Shown: positions 1 to 10,299 of the stretch, piece by piece | How positions within the stretch are numbered: the stretch's first letter is position 1 | Layout: the number at the start of each line of letters is the position of its first letter | Source: Muscardinus avellanarius | Lineage: Eukaryota; Chordata; Mammalia; Rodentia; Gliridae | Reading direction: 5' to 3' | DNA: 64,000 bases | NCBI GenBank assembly: GCA_963383645.1 | Contig: OY726565.1 | Coordinates: 31,802,534 to 31,866,533, forward strand | The notes under the pieces: model-generated | Told to the model about the DNA's origin: nothing | What the model saw: the letters and a program-made list of their open reading frames with translations, nothing else | Databases searched by the model: none | Translations under genes and position numbers: made by a program

Positions 1-566
1 TGACTTCCTTCTAAAGAGCTTAGTATGAAGTGGGGAGGGGGAGAGTGATATACCAGTGAAGAAAACTGACCAACACTACCTAAGCCAGGGGATCAAGGTC
101 AACATACCATGGTAAGTCATGAAGATGTGGCAAGATTGGCACTTGACACAAATCTAAAACCCAGGGTAATTTTATAATGTACCAATGTGATATTCCTTAA
201 ATTGTCAAAATAAGAAAGTGTGAAAACTGCCACAGCTAAGAAAAGCTTATGAAGGCATGACAACTAAATATAAGGTGGTATCTTGGATGAGACCCTGAAG
301 CAGAAGAGGACATCAGGTAAAAAAGAAGACAGCAGCACACTTCACAATAGGCCAATTATGGAACCAACATAGGTTCCCATCAACAGATGAATGGATAAAG
401 AAAATGTGGTCTATACACACATTGGAATTTGATTCAGCTATTAAGAAGAACAAAGTTATGTCATTGGCAGGGAAGTGGATGGAGCTAGAGAATATGCTAA
501 GTGAGATCAGCCAGTCTCAGAAAGTCAAGGCTCCTAAGCTAAAGAGAAAATAGTAAACAAAGGGAC

Positions 567-831
567 TTTACATAAACATAAACAGAGAGAGAGAGAAAGA
601 AAGAGAGAGAGAGAGAGAGTGGCATGGGGAGAAGGAAAAGGAGGGACTGAGGAAAGAAATAGTTCCAATAATGCTGTGTCCATATACGAAGGTATCACCA
701 CCAATCTCACTACACTATACAGGGAGTGAGGTGAGATGGGGGAATCACAAGTGCTGAATGCACTTATATTTGTATCACATTGAACATCACTATGATGTGT
801 AATTACAATGCAAAATAAGAGTATATTGAGA
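567..831 (+). mobile_element. L1-type 3' end nested in the older L1
   Basis: The block is flanked by a perfect 12-bp direct repeat AAACAAAGGGAC (555-566 and 832-843), as expected for a TSD. It ends with TATGATGTGTAATTACAATG, close to the tail motif of the other L1 copies in this window (GATGTATGACTACAATGCACC). A GA-rich run lies at 584-620. Confidence 0.5.
584..620 (+). repeat. (GA)n simple repeat
   Basis: Interrupted GA/GAAA run inside the nested L1 tail. Confidence 0.85.
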
Positions 832-1025
832 AAACAAAGGGACAAAGTACGATCGAGATGATAATAATTTAATATTGATTCATTAGTTGTGATGAATGTA
901 CCATATTGATGCAGACATCAACAACAGGAGAAACAGAGTGTGGGGTATATGGGGATGTGCTCTCTGCATGACCTTCATAATTTTTCTGTAAATCTAAAAT
1001 GTTTATGAAACAAAAAATTTATTAA

Positions 1026-3656
1026 AAATGAAGATAGGGTGATCCTGCCCTGCCGTTTCTAGGGTATGACTTCACTTGTAAAAATAATGGTGAATTTTAT
1101 TTTTAACGGCCTTGGATTTTAAGTGTTAGGCTGTCACTTGAAGGAGTGAAAGTAAAACATTGTGGTTTACTCAAATGTCTTAGAGAAAGAAACTTTACCA
1201 ACATGTTTCGGAGAAGCAGAATGGAGTTAGAGGTGAGTTCTATTGGCAGTGTTTTACGGTAGATAATAGGAGAAATTAACGCCAAGCATTGGTTAGGAAT
1301 TCTTTCTAAGGGAGCAATAAGATTTTTCTTAACACTAACAGAGTCTAATATTGAATAGAGCGTTGCAGTGAATTCTTATTTTATGTAAATAACCACTTCC
1401 AGAGTTTATCTACTTACCCAAGCTTATCTTTCAGCACAGAAAGCTTTCTCAAAGCAAAAGGAAACTTGGCCTTAAAATTATTTTCCCAACGCAATCACTG
1501 GCACTTATAATAGTTAAAAATGCAGCTTTAAAAAGTCCATATCCTTAGTAATTTTTTAAAACAGTAAACTCCAGCTCAGGCTGGGGAGCACCGTTAACTC
1601 CAGGAATTTATGAGTGTGGGGCTAAGTTGTTTCTAACCTCAATAATGGAAAGTTCCCTTCAGAATCCCCTTCAGAAACTATTGATTTTCCAGCACAGTGT
1701 GTACTTATCAGTAATGCCAAGATTTTGTGGCATCATCTGGCCATGTCATTAGAAAACGGCTGAAACCCTATCCTTTTAGTTTTTCGTCTTCTTTTAGAAA
1801 ATTCAACATAATGAGCTTCACTATGCAATGTGAATAATGCTGTTCTAGGTATTAATTCAGAATTACATATGCTCTGTGGTTTCTCTATATCTCTTCAAAG
1901 ATAAAGAAAGACTTGGTTTATATGTCTTTCATTTTAATAGGGGTAGTTAAAACTATCAAAATAGCTTAATACCATTCTAAAGTGTAATAATCAGAAAAAA
2001 AACAACAAATTTGCTCAGATTCAAGGCAGAAAGATTGAGGTAGGATTGCCAAACTTCATAAATAAAAATGCAGGAATCCCTGTATTTAATCTAAATTGAT
2101 TTCAGATAAGTAGTGAAAAAAATATATATATAATGAATTTTGGGTACATATTTATAATAAATACTTACCTATATTTGTCTGAAAATAAAACTTAACTGGG
2201 GTTCCTGTATTTTACTTCATTAGGCAATCTTGAAACATTTTTTTGCTCACTGTATATATGACACAAAAACTTTCCTATAGTTGGAATATAAAACTATATA
2301 TGAGAGATAATTTATAAACCTAGCTTTTAGGCACTATTCAATACTACATTGACATAGAATACCCATAGCAGTGAACCCTTTGAAACATGGTTCGTTTATT
2401 AAATATTTGATGAATGCCTTTTATGTGTAGCCTTTTTCTGAGGTCCCGAGATGCACCCCAAAGAAGTGAAAGGTAAGTATGTACCATTTAATCAATTTTT
2501 CTTTCACATAAGATAGATAAGTTTTGAAGACCCAATGTATAACCTGATGACTATGGTTTATGAATTGCATACTTGAAATATGCTAAGAGACTAGATCTTG
2601 AGTGTTCTTACCACACCTTCATGCAGCCCCTACCCCCCAAAATCAGAAAAGAAAAGTATGTGAGGTGGTGGACATATTGATTGAGTTGACCGTGCTGGTC
2701 ATTATTTCATGATATGTACTTATATCAAAACATCACACTGCATGCCATGACTACACACAATTTTTATTTTTCAGTTATACTTCAGTAGAGCTGCGGGGGG
2801 TGCAGTGAAAGGCCCATTGCCCTTTAGAGGGATAGGTTCCACTTGCAAGTAAGACTTAACTTGCTGAAAATTAAGTTTTCAGCTACCCTTGTGTTAAGTA
2901 CTCATGGGTCTGGCTCTGCATGGGGCACCATAAAGAGCCCTGTAGACTAATGGAGAATCTGCCTTCTTGGGAACTTCTAGAAATGAAGCTCCCAATAGCT
3001 AAATAAAAAAGTATTGGGAATTTGCTGGTTTTGCAGCAAAAAGATAAGGTTAGGTGTTTTGAAGTTTGGGCTGAAGGAAGCCAAAATTGTCCCTGAGCCT
3101 CTGGACATGTGTATTCCTTTTCAAGGCTCCTGCAGAAATCTTAAGTGGAATGCACCTTGCAATTTGATTGTCTTTCAGTCCTGTTTGCAGCAGCATATTA
3201 AATACCCTTGAATGTTCATATGCAACCCCTCTGGTTAACAGTCCTCTTGAAGTTAGGACAATTTAGTCTTTGTTGCCTTTTCCCTTAGCTGTGGAAGTTT
3301 CTTTTTTTAGATGCCTAAAGGTCCTGAAGGTACTGTGCACCCAAGAACTTATCCCCCCTCCCAATTTGTGCAAAACCACTTGTGCTGTTAGTCTGGATAT
3401 TTATTTAGTTAGGTTAAAGAGCTAATTAAAGAGGACTTGTATCTGCCACCCTGGTTATTTATGTACTCACCTGTACTGCATGGTAGAAGTATTCCACACC
3501 TTCACCATCCCCAAAGCTAATAAATCCTCTATTTCTCCCACCCTTGGCTTGATGCTACGTGAAGATTTACAAAGAGGTGCACAAAACTGGCTCCCACTAG
3601 AGCTGTAATTAAAAAGTGTCAAGGGCATATGAACAATACAACTCAAGCAATAGTGA
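1026..3656. other. Unassigned sequence, no gene seen
   Basis: AT-rich non-coding sequence. The only open stretch of note (3014-3211, plus, 65 codons) has no recognisable domain. No clear repeat family, RNA gene or splice pattern was recognised. Confidence 0.5.
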
Positions 3657-3674
3657 AATAAAGAGACTGGGGAA

Positions 3675-3888
3675 GCCGGGCATGGTGGTGCACGCTTGTG
3701 ATCCCAGCATTTGGGAGGCTGAGACCAGAGGATCGCGGTTCACGGACAGCCTCAGCTGCTTAGTGAGGCCCTCTGCAACTCAGTGAGACCCTGGCTCAAA
3801 ATAAAGAATTAAAAAAAATAGGGCAAGGGGTATAGCTCAGAAGTCCGATGCCCCTGGATTCAATCCCCAGACCCGTAAAAAGAATAAT
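3675..3888 (+). mobile_element. B1-dID composite SINE
   Basis: Full-length squirrel-type SINE. The 7SL/B1-like half starts GCCGGGCATGGTGGTG, an A-rich linker follows, and the ID half contains the pol III box motifs TAGCTCAG and GGATTCAATCC. A 14-bp TSD AATAAAGAGACTGG lies at 3657-3670 and 3889-3902. SINEs of this type are transcribed by RNA polymerase III and moved by L1. Confidence 0.9.
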
Positions 3889-4076
3889 AATAAAGAGACT
3901 GGCCAAGAGACTTCCCACTTCCCAGCCTTTGCTGGCTGCTCCTTGGAAAGCTCCTCCTCCACACCTTTGCCTCTCTGGTTCTCTGGCTTTATCTTAAGTT
4001 TTTGTTACTGGGGATATATTACTTTCTCAGAAAAATGTCCCCCCAGTCTATCCTCCTACTTAAAATAGTGTTGCTA

Positions 4077-4294
4077 GCCAGGCATGGTGGTGTACGCTTG
4101 TTATCCCAGCATTTTGGGAGGCCGAGATAGGAGGATCGCAGTTTGTGGCCAGCCTCAGCTACTTAGCGAGGCCCTTTGCAGTGAGAATGTTTCAAAATAA
4201 AGAATAAAAAAATAAAAATAAAAATAGAACTGGTGGTATAGCTCAGAGGTAGAATGCCCCTGGGCTCTATCCCCAGTACCAGAAAAAAAAAAAA
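4077..4294 (+). mobile_element. B1-dID composite SINE
   Basis: Same two-part architecture, ending in an A run. The flanking TSD is near-perfect: AAAATAGTGTTGCT (4062-4075) against AAAATAGTGCTGCT (4295-4308). Confidence 0.9.
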
Positions 4295-4308
4295 AAATAG
4301 TGCTGCTT

Positions 4309-4400
4309 TGCCAGGTGTAGTGGCAAATGCCTGTAATCTCAGTATATGGGAGGTTGAACCAGAAGGACTGTAGGGTCTAGGTCAGCATGGTAATTTAGGG
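4309..4400 (+). mobile_element. Partial SINE, B1-like half only
   Basis: Starts GCCAGGTGTAGTGGCAAATG with a CTGTAATCTCAG motif. The ID half is missing. It directly abuts the previous SINE's TSD. A short (GAAT)n run follows at about 4434-4452. Confidence 0.6.
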
Positions 4401-4594
4401 ACAACATGCTTGTTAGGTTTTGATGAGTCCCATGAATGAATGAATGAATGAATTGCATTTGATTCTGGAATAGAGGTGAGGTAAAATATTTAATTAGAAA
4501 AGTATTAATGAGGCTATAAAAAGAGTAATCAGAAACACTGCTGAACAAGAGAATGAACTCAGAGTTTACCTGCTCACTGAAAAAACATCAGGGA

Positions 4595-4725
4595 TCAATA
4601 CACACATCACCCAGCCAGCCCCCACCCACAAGTTTTTTACCCCATTATGATGTATAAATACAATGCACTAATAAAAAATAACATAAAATAAAATAAAATA
4701 AAAAATCCTTTCTGGGAAAAAAAGA
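4595..4725 (+). mobile_element. Short L1 3' end with internal inversion
   Basis: A perfect 15-bp TSD AAAAAACATCAGGGA flanks the block (4580-4594 and 4726-4740). The right part is a sense L1 tail (ATGATGTATAAATACAATGC, then (AAAAT)n). The left part (about 4595-4640) is the same 3' UTR in antisense (ACACACATCACCCAGCCAGC). This fits a very short twin-primed L1 insertion. Confidence 0.6.
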
Positions 4726-4847
4726 AAAAAACATCAGGGAAGATCAGGTGGAGAAATTCCAATCTTGATCTAATTCAGAGAGATGAACAATAGTAAAGAC
4801 ATTCTCAATGGGGATGTTTAGAGGAAAAATATTTAAGAGAAAAAACT

Positions 4848-4925
4848 GTGGGAGGCTGAGAAAAGAATCACAGATTTGAAATCAGCCTCAGCAATTTAGT
4901 GAGATTTTGTTTCAAACTAAAATAT
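4848..4925 (+). mobile_element. Degenerate SINE fragment
   Basis: Recognisable B1-like motifs GTGGGAGGCTGAG and AGCCTCAGCAATTTAGTGAG, truncated at both ends. Confidence 0.5.
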
Positions 4926-4936
4926 TTAAAACCAGA

Positions 4937-5180
4937 TGCCAAGTATGGTGGTGTACACCTGTAATCCTAGTACTTGAGAGGCTGAGACAGCAGGAGCTCA
5001 GGATCTGCCTTGGCAACTCAGCGAGGCCCTCTGCAACTTAGAAGGACCTTATTTCAAAATAAAATAAATTAATAAGATAGGACTACATGTGTACCTCGGA
5101 GTAGAACGACCCTGGTTTTAGTCTCCAGTCCCACAAAAGATAAAAAGAGAAAAAAAAAAAAAAGAAAGAAAGAAAAAGGA
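4937..5180 (+). mobile_element. B1-dID composite SINE, diverged
   Basis: B1-like half (CAAGTATGGTGGTGTACACC) plus a decayed ID half (TGTACCTCGGAGTAGAACGA). The A-rich tail grades into (GAAA)n. Confidence 0.8.
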
Positions 5181-5383
5181 AGAACTGTTGTCTGTTTTTG
5201 GTTCCTGAGCTTGAGAAGCTGAGAACAGTGGCCACCCTATGCTGATGACATCTCTTGTGGCATGAGACTCAGGAACCAGAGAAACAGCAAGCACATCTTC
5301 TAGCACCCGTGGGTGCTAGAAGGTAGCACTGCTCCAAACAAACTGGCAGCTTGGTAAAGTCAGGGATGCAGTTGTCCTGCTAG

Positions 5384-6110
5384 TTTCTCTCTCTCCCCTC
5401 TCCCCTCTCCGCTCTCCCCTCTCCCCTCCTTCCTCCCCCTCCCCCCTCTCCCCCTTCCCCCCTCTCCTCTCCTCTCCTCTCCCCTCCCCTCCCCTCCCCT
5501 CCTTCCCTCCCCTCTCCTTCTCTCCTCCCCTCTCCTCCTCCCCTCCCCTCCCCTCCTCTCCTCTCTCTCTGCCCTCTCTCTTCTCTCTTCTCCTTCTCTT
5601 TCTCTCTCCCCCCTCTCTCCTTCTCTTCTCCTCTCTCTCTCCTTTCTCTCCTGTCTCTCTTCTCCTTCTCTCTCTCTTTCTCTCTCGTGTCTCTTCTCTT
5701 TCTCTTTCTCTCTCCTCTCCTGCCTCTTCTTTCTCTCTCTACTCTCTCTCCTGTCTCTTCTTCTTCTCTCTCTCTTTCTCTCTCTCTCTCCTGTCTCTTT
5801 CTCTTCCTCTCTCCTGTGTCTCTTCTCCTCTTTCTCTCTCTCCTCTCTCCTGTCTCTTCTTTTTCTTCTCTTTCTCTCTGTCTTTCCTCTCTCCTCTCTG
5901 TCCTGTCTCTTTTCTCTCTCTCCTCTCTCTTCTCTTTTCTTCTCTTTCTCTCTCTCTTTCCTCTCTCTCCTGTCTCTTCTCTTCTCTTCTCTTCTCTTCT
6001 CTTCTCTTCTCTTCTCTCTTCTCCCTCCCTCCCTCCCTCCCTCCCTCCCTCCCTCCCTCCCTCCCTCCTTCCCTCCCTCCCTCTTCTCCCCCTCTCCCCC
6101 ACCCTCTCAC
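5384..6110. repeat. Long polypyrimidine tract, (CT)n/(TCCC)n-rich
   Basis: About 730 bp almost purely C and T on the plus strand. It mixes CTCCCCT, TCTCTC, CTTCTCTT and, near 6020-6070, regular CCCT units. The long open frames on both strands (Ser/Leu/Pro-rich plus, Arg/Glu/Gly-rich minus) are low-complexity by-products. Such mirror-type purine/pyrimidine DNA can form triplexes and stall polymerases, so length is likely polymorphic. Confidence 0.95.
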
Positions 6111-6115
6111 AATAG

Positions 6116-6997
6116 AGAATCCCTGAGATAAATGTTCAGGGCAGAGCACAAAAACGAGTGTGTTGTCATATTTCGAGCAAAGGTTGAAGCTATTAGGCAG
6201 GAAATGCACTATGTTATTTGAGAAAGGCAAACGTAGAAAGGGCAATCTGTCCATTAGCCCTTTTTAAAAAGCGACAATCAGCATTTTCTCTGGCACCATC
6301 AGCTGGTCAAGCCTTATGGAACAGACAGTCTTGCCCTGGGGCATTATACCTGTTGTGCCTATTTGTAGGTTTACTGGAGTGTCCTAGTTTCAGAACGCTT
6401 TCCTGTTGCAAGAACTTGTGCTTGCCATGTTTTTGCACAGGATCACAAAAAGCTTCTGCTTTTAGATGTTATTTAAAACTTATTGTATAAATTAGATATC
6501 TGGTATAGTAAGGAACCAGAACTTCATATATGAAGCACTATCTACAATCATTTATTTAAAATGAGTCTTAAACTCTTTAATTCTTGCTACCATACATATG
6601 AAAATCAGAGTTCCAAACTATTAACCCCTGGTAATTCTCTTGCAAAGGGAGACTGATTGAGAAAAGTGAGAAGCGAAACAGTGTGACACATTTTATAAGA
6701 AGAACATGCCACATAAAGTTCCCGACCTAGGGCAGTTAGATTTGGGGCTTCTAACACAAGGTTCTTGAGAGACACTTAAAAAGATTTAGAAAGAGGAGGC
6801 TATAAGGAGGTGTTTGCTTGTCGTCTACTAAATAGACCACTGTCTGTATTATTTTACTAAAGTAAGCACACACCAGGATTCTGGCTCCATGAGAAGTTTA
6901 TTCTAAAATAATAATAACAAAAATACTTGCACCATCGAATCTTTTCTTTGATGAAAGTAGAAAGGGACAGACATTTGTTGAGTTCTTACTTGTGGCA
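6116..6997. other. Unassigned sequence, no gene seen
   Basis: No repeat family recognised. A 90-codon open stretch (6218-6490) lacks any familiar motif and is probably chance. Confidence 0.5.
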
Positions 6998-6999
6998 GT

Positions 7000-7052
<53 letters not shown>
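6998..7052. repeat. (TG)n microsatellite
   Basis: About 25 TG units with ATG interruptions at both ends. Confidence 0.95.
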
Positions 7053-7053
<1 letters not shown>

Positions 7054-7429
7054 TTACTCACTTCAACAACATTACATCTAGCATGTTATCAGTGTGGAAT
7101 ATAAAGTCAGAGGAGAAAAGAGAATTTTATACATTCTATAAGGCATTCTGTAGAGTATCAAAGTTTGTGTATAATGTCTGACAAGAGCAGCTTGTTCATA
7201 AACCATTAATCACTTCAATTGTAGATAACATGTTTAACATAATTCTTGCAAAGAAAATAAACACTGCACAGGGTGATAAAGTGTTCTTTATTTACCTTCA
7301 TATTCACATTTACTATATATATGTCTATTTCAATATGATATTAAAATTATTTTAATACAGCAGCAGCAAAAATATAATTCTATAATCACAAAAGAGCTAA
7401 ATTGGTATTCATAATTAAGTTACTGTCAT

Positions 7430-7636
7430 TTTTTTGTGTGTGGTACTGGGGATGGAACCCAGGGGCATTCTACCTCCAAGCCACACCCCAGCCCTATATT
7501 TTATTCTTTATTTTGAAACCGGGTCTCACTGAGTTGCAGAGGGCCTCACTAAGTAGCTGAGGCTGTTCGCAAACGTGATCCTCCTGTCTCAGTCTCCCAA
7601 ATGCTGGGATTACAAGCGTGTGCCACCACACCCGGC
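7430..7636 (-). mobile_element. B1-dID SINE, antisense
   Basis: Reads in antisense: poly-T, ID half (GGTACTGGGGATGGAACCCA), linker, B1 half ending CACCACACCCGGC. The TSD is imperfect: TAAGTTACTGTCAT (7416-7429) against TAAGTTATTGCCAT (7637-7650). Confidence 0.9.
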
Positions 7637-7712
7637 TAAGTTATTGCCATGTTTACAATGTGATTCTGAAATAAGTACTTTTATGCAGCTCTGTTGTAGC
7701 TTTCTAGGTTTG

Positions 7713-7716
<4 letters not shown>

Positions 7717-7754
<38 letters not shown>
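7717..7754. repeat. (CA)n microsatellite
   Basis: About 19 CA units, ending ACGCACTT. Confidence 0.95.
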
Positions 7755-7758
<4 letters not shown>

Positions 7759-8280
7759 TTCGAGTTGTGGAAGACTAAAAGTTATGTTCAAAACACTTCT
7801 TTGAAAGAATTCAAGATCCCATGAATCCTAGAAAGAAAAGTACTTAAACTAGTTCTCAAAGCAGACAACAAAAAATTAAATTAATGGGAGAACTTAGGAT
7901 TCCTATGTAACATTCAAAGCAAAGCACATCATATTCTGCAGTAAAGTGGGAGTACTTTTTGGTTGGTCTGCTCTCTCCTTTAGGGCTAATTTTGTCATGA
8001 AGTTTGAAGAAGAACATTTTAGCACCACTAAGTGCATTTAGGTGGCATATTTCTTGTGGTTTTTAAGCTCCTATGAATGAACTAATTAGTGAACTAGTCA
8101 TTACTAATTTAGTCACCAAGGAAAATTAACCTGCAAGAAAAGAAGCCAATATTTTAAATACCATTTTGTTATGTGAACCCAGGTAAGTTACTTATTTTTG
8201 ACATCAACATGGAACTTCAATATGAGATATCTAACGAATTCAAATTTCCAATAAGACAAAGACAATATTTCTTCCTTTAG

Positions 8281-8557
8281 GAGTTAGGTCTTTTTCAGAA
8301 TTGCCAATACGGGGGATGGTCCATACATACCAAGAGGTGCTGTTCCCACTACACAGCTTTGAGCTACTACCTGCACATGGACCAGGTGAGTGGGCATGCT
8401 AGTATCTCCCCTGTTCTTCAATTCATATAATCGGTATTCAAGGATGTCTTTAAAACCAGCCATTTCAATAGGGACAAATGGAGCCTTACTAGCTTCCTGG
8501 ATGTCTGGGTTCCTGATCTTCATCATATGAAAGAGAAACATTCATGTTGATAGACAT
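8281..8557 (-). pseudogene. HIGD1A-like (pseudogene): HIGD1A-like processed pseudogene
   Basis: Antisense copy of a HIG1-domain mRNA. HIGD1A is a small two-helix inner-mitochondrial-membrane protein linked to respiratory-chain assembly and hypoxia response. The ATG (8555-8557) opens a frame with VSLSYDEDQ, close to the family N-terminus. After a frameshift, the open part contains KAPFVPIEMAGF, then LYELKNRGDTSMPTHLVHVQ, matching the HIG1 domain in order (KAPFVP, GLYKLKSRG-like, HLIHMRVAAQG-like). It is intronless, roughly full coding length (about 90 codons), and the C-terminal YSMYREFW-like region is scrambled. No product is expected. HIGD1B or HIGD1C as parent is possible but less likely. 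Confidence 0.72.
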
Positions 8558-8825
8558 CATGATTACATTTTCTTTAATTATGTGGTGGTTTCCACTCTTT
8601 GAAGGCACATCTTGGTTTTTCTGGTCAATCCTGATATCTTCGTGAATGTTATACACTATCTTGAATCCTAAAAAACAGTGATGGCCATCATTTTCTCTAC
8701 TTGACCAAATAGAAATTGGAGGCTAAAAAGAAATAAGTTTGAACCTCTCCAGCTAATTACAAAGAGGAAAGACTTCAGAGTAAGTCTTGACATTTTTTTT
8801 TTACCTGTTCTTCTGCCCCACATTC

Positions 8826-8955
8826 CCACCCTTGGCAGAGGTACTGCTCCTACTACAAAGCTTCAAGCTACCACTGCACATGGACCAGTGAGCAGGAACG
8901 CTAGTATCTGCCTTGTTTTTCAATTCAAATAATCTGTGCCAGTACTGCTGTCATT
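8826..8955 (-). pseudogene. Second, partial HIGD1A-like copy
   Basis: About 120 bp aligns by eye with 8317-8440 in the same orientation. Shared blocks are CTGCACATGGACCAG, GCTAGTATCT and TTCAATTCA-AATAAT. Translation gives RLFELKNKADTSVPAH, matching the same HIG1-domain segment as the first copy, without an open frame. Changes shared by both copies but unlike the family (ATACTAGC in the coding sense) suggest local duplication after retroposition. Confidence 0.6.
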
Positions 8956-10042
8956 CTTACTACTTTGTATTTAAGATCAGGAGGTATGCAACCTAAGAGG
9001 TAGGAAAACCCTAAGAAGATGTGACCAGTTCCTCCTGATGGCAGGCTTTCTATACAGTTTAATCAGAAGAGTTTGTGTTTACAGGAATTTGATAAAATTA
9101 AGTTATATTTTCCATACAACCATCAAAATAATCCTAAAAATTAGGTCAAATCAAATTATGATTATCTTAACTTTAAGGAAGGAAAAGTGAGCCCTGGAGA
9201 TTCGGAGAGTACATATAAGTCATAAAGGCTTTCAGAAACCATGGAGTGATTAAACAGAGTCTATTTCTATCTGAAACACACAAGATAAATTGTGTCTTCA
9301 ACAACCTGTCTCCTATCAGCCATCTATCTAAAAGGCAGGTGCAGCAAAACAGCATAGCACGTCTAAGGTTCAGAGAAGCATCACAGCTTTTCTTATAGGA
9401 TGAGATCATGCAAATTGCCTATTGTGAGTGGATTACCTTACAAAAATAAGCATGATTTAAATTTTCAGTTGGCAGTCAAAATTCAATAAACTACTTCAGT
9501 GTTGTCAAAGCTGTTTTCTGTTATGTTATATTATAGAGAATGGGTCACTTACTCTTTAAAAAGTGATCAATTAGCTGGGCCTACATCACTGCTTACTGAC
9601 AATGTACATTACCCAGCTGGTTGCTTTTGAATCTGTTTTGATTTTTTTTTTAAAGAAAATGTCTAAAAAGAAAGGTAAAGAGTGTAATGAGACATACTCA
9701 CCTCTTACAGAATTCTGAATAAATTTCTATAACTCTTTAAACGTTCATTAGTCTTCTTGTGCTGTGTGCTTGTCACACCTGTTTAGTTATGCCATCCCAA
9801 AGAAGTTCCTTAGCATTTTTCTACTAGTTAGTGATTTCTCTTTTGCTTAATAATATCATAAGTCTTTTTCAAATCATAATGTCAACAAGATTCTTTGTCA
9901 CTTGATAGATGGTTCACAGCTATCAGGAGGCTGGGTTCCATTTATGTACTTGTATTACTTGCTGAACTTCTAAAATGGTACTTAAGGAAACATGTGTATG
10001 CCAAAGCCCCACCCCTAGCAATTTTTATTTAGTGAGGAAAGA
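8956..10042. other. Unassigned sequence, no gene seen
   Basis: AT-rich sequence without a recognised repeat or coding signal. Confidence 0.5.

Positions 10043-10111
<69 letters not shown>
10043..10111. repeat. (AT)n followed by (GT)n
   Basis: About 20 AT units (10044-10084) pass directly into about 14 GT units. The array sits exactly at the poly-T side of the next SINE, so it probably grew from that SINE's tail. Confidence 0.95.
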
Positions 10112-10286
10112 GTACTGGGGTTCCTGGAAGCCCTTCTACCTCTGGGCTATACTCCCAGACCTATTTTATATTTTTATTTGGAAACAGGGTCTCTCAAGCC
10201 AGTGAGGCTGGCTTCGAACCTGTGCAATCCTCCTGTCTCCACCTCCCAAGTGCGGGGATTACAAGCATGTGCCACTATGCCGGGCA
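10112..10286 (-). mobile_element. B1-dID SINE, GTTCCTGGAA subtype, antisense
   Basis: Antisense SINE whose ID half reads GGTACTGGGGTTCCTGGAAG instead of GGTACTGGGGATGGAACCCA. The B1 half ends GTGCCACTATGCCGGGC. The same subtype recurs at 16245, 18435, 26601, 32512 and 46146 (all antisense) and at 15838 (sense), so it is a distinct subfamily. Confidence 0.85.
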
Positions 10287-10299
10287 AGAACCTATATAT

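Larger units (their letters stand above)
339..1020 (+). mobile_element. Old L1 fragment: ORF2 end and 3' UTR
   Basis: The left part carries the conserved L1 ORF2 C-terminal stretch (CCCATCAACAGATGAATGG, then a decayed TGG-TCTATACACAC block). The part after about 844 resembles an old L1 3' UTR (TTTTTCTGTAAATCTAAAA) and ends A-rich. It contains many stops and is interrupted at 567-831 by another element. No product is expected. Confidence 0.65.

Noticed and set aside
3820..3880. tRNA-like box A/box B sequences (here and in all the SINEs)
   Set aside because: They are the ID halves of SINEs, without an acceptor stem or a foldable cloverleaf, so they were not called tRNA genes.
5380..6254. Arg/Glu-rich and Ser/Leu-rich proteins of 142-240 residues
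   Set aside because: Pure low-complexity translation of the pyrimidine tract on both strands.
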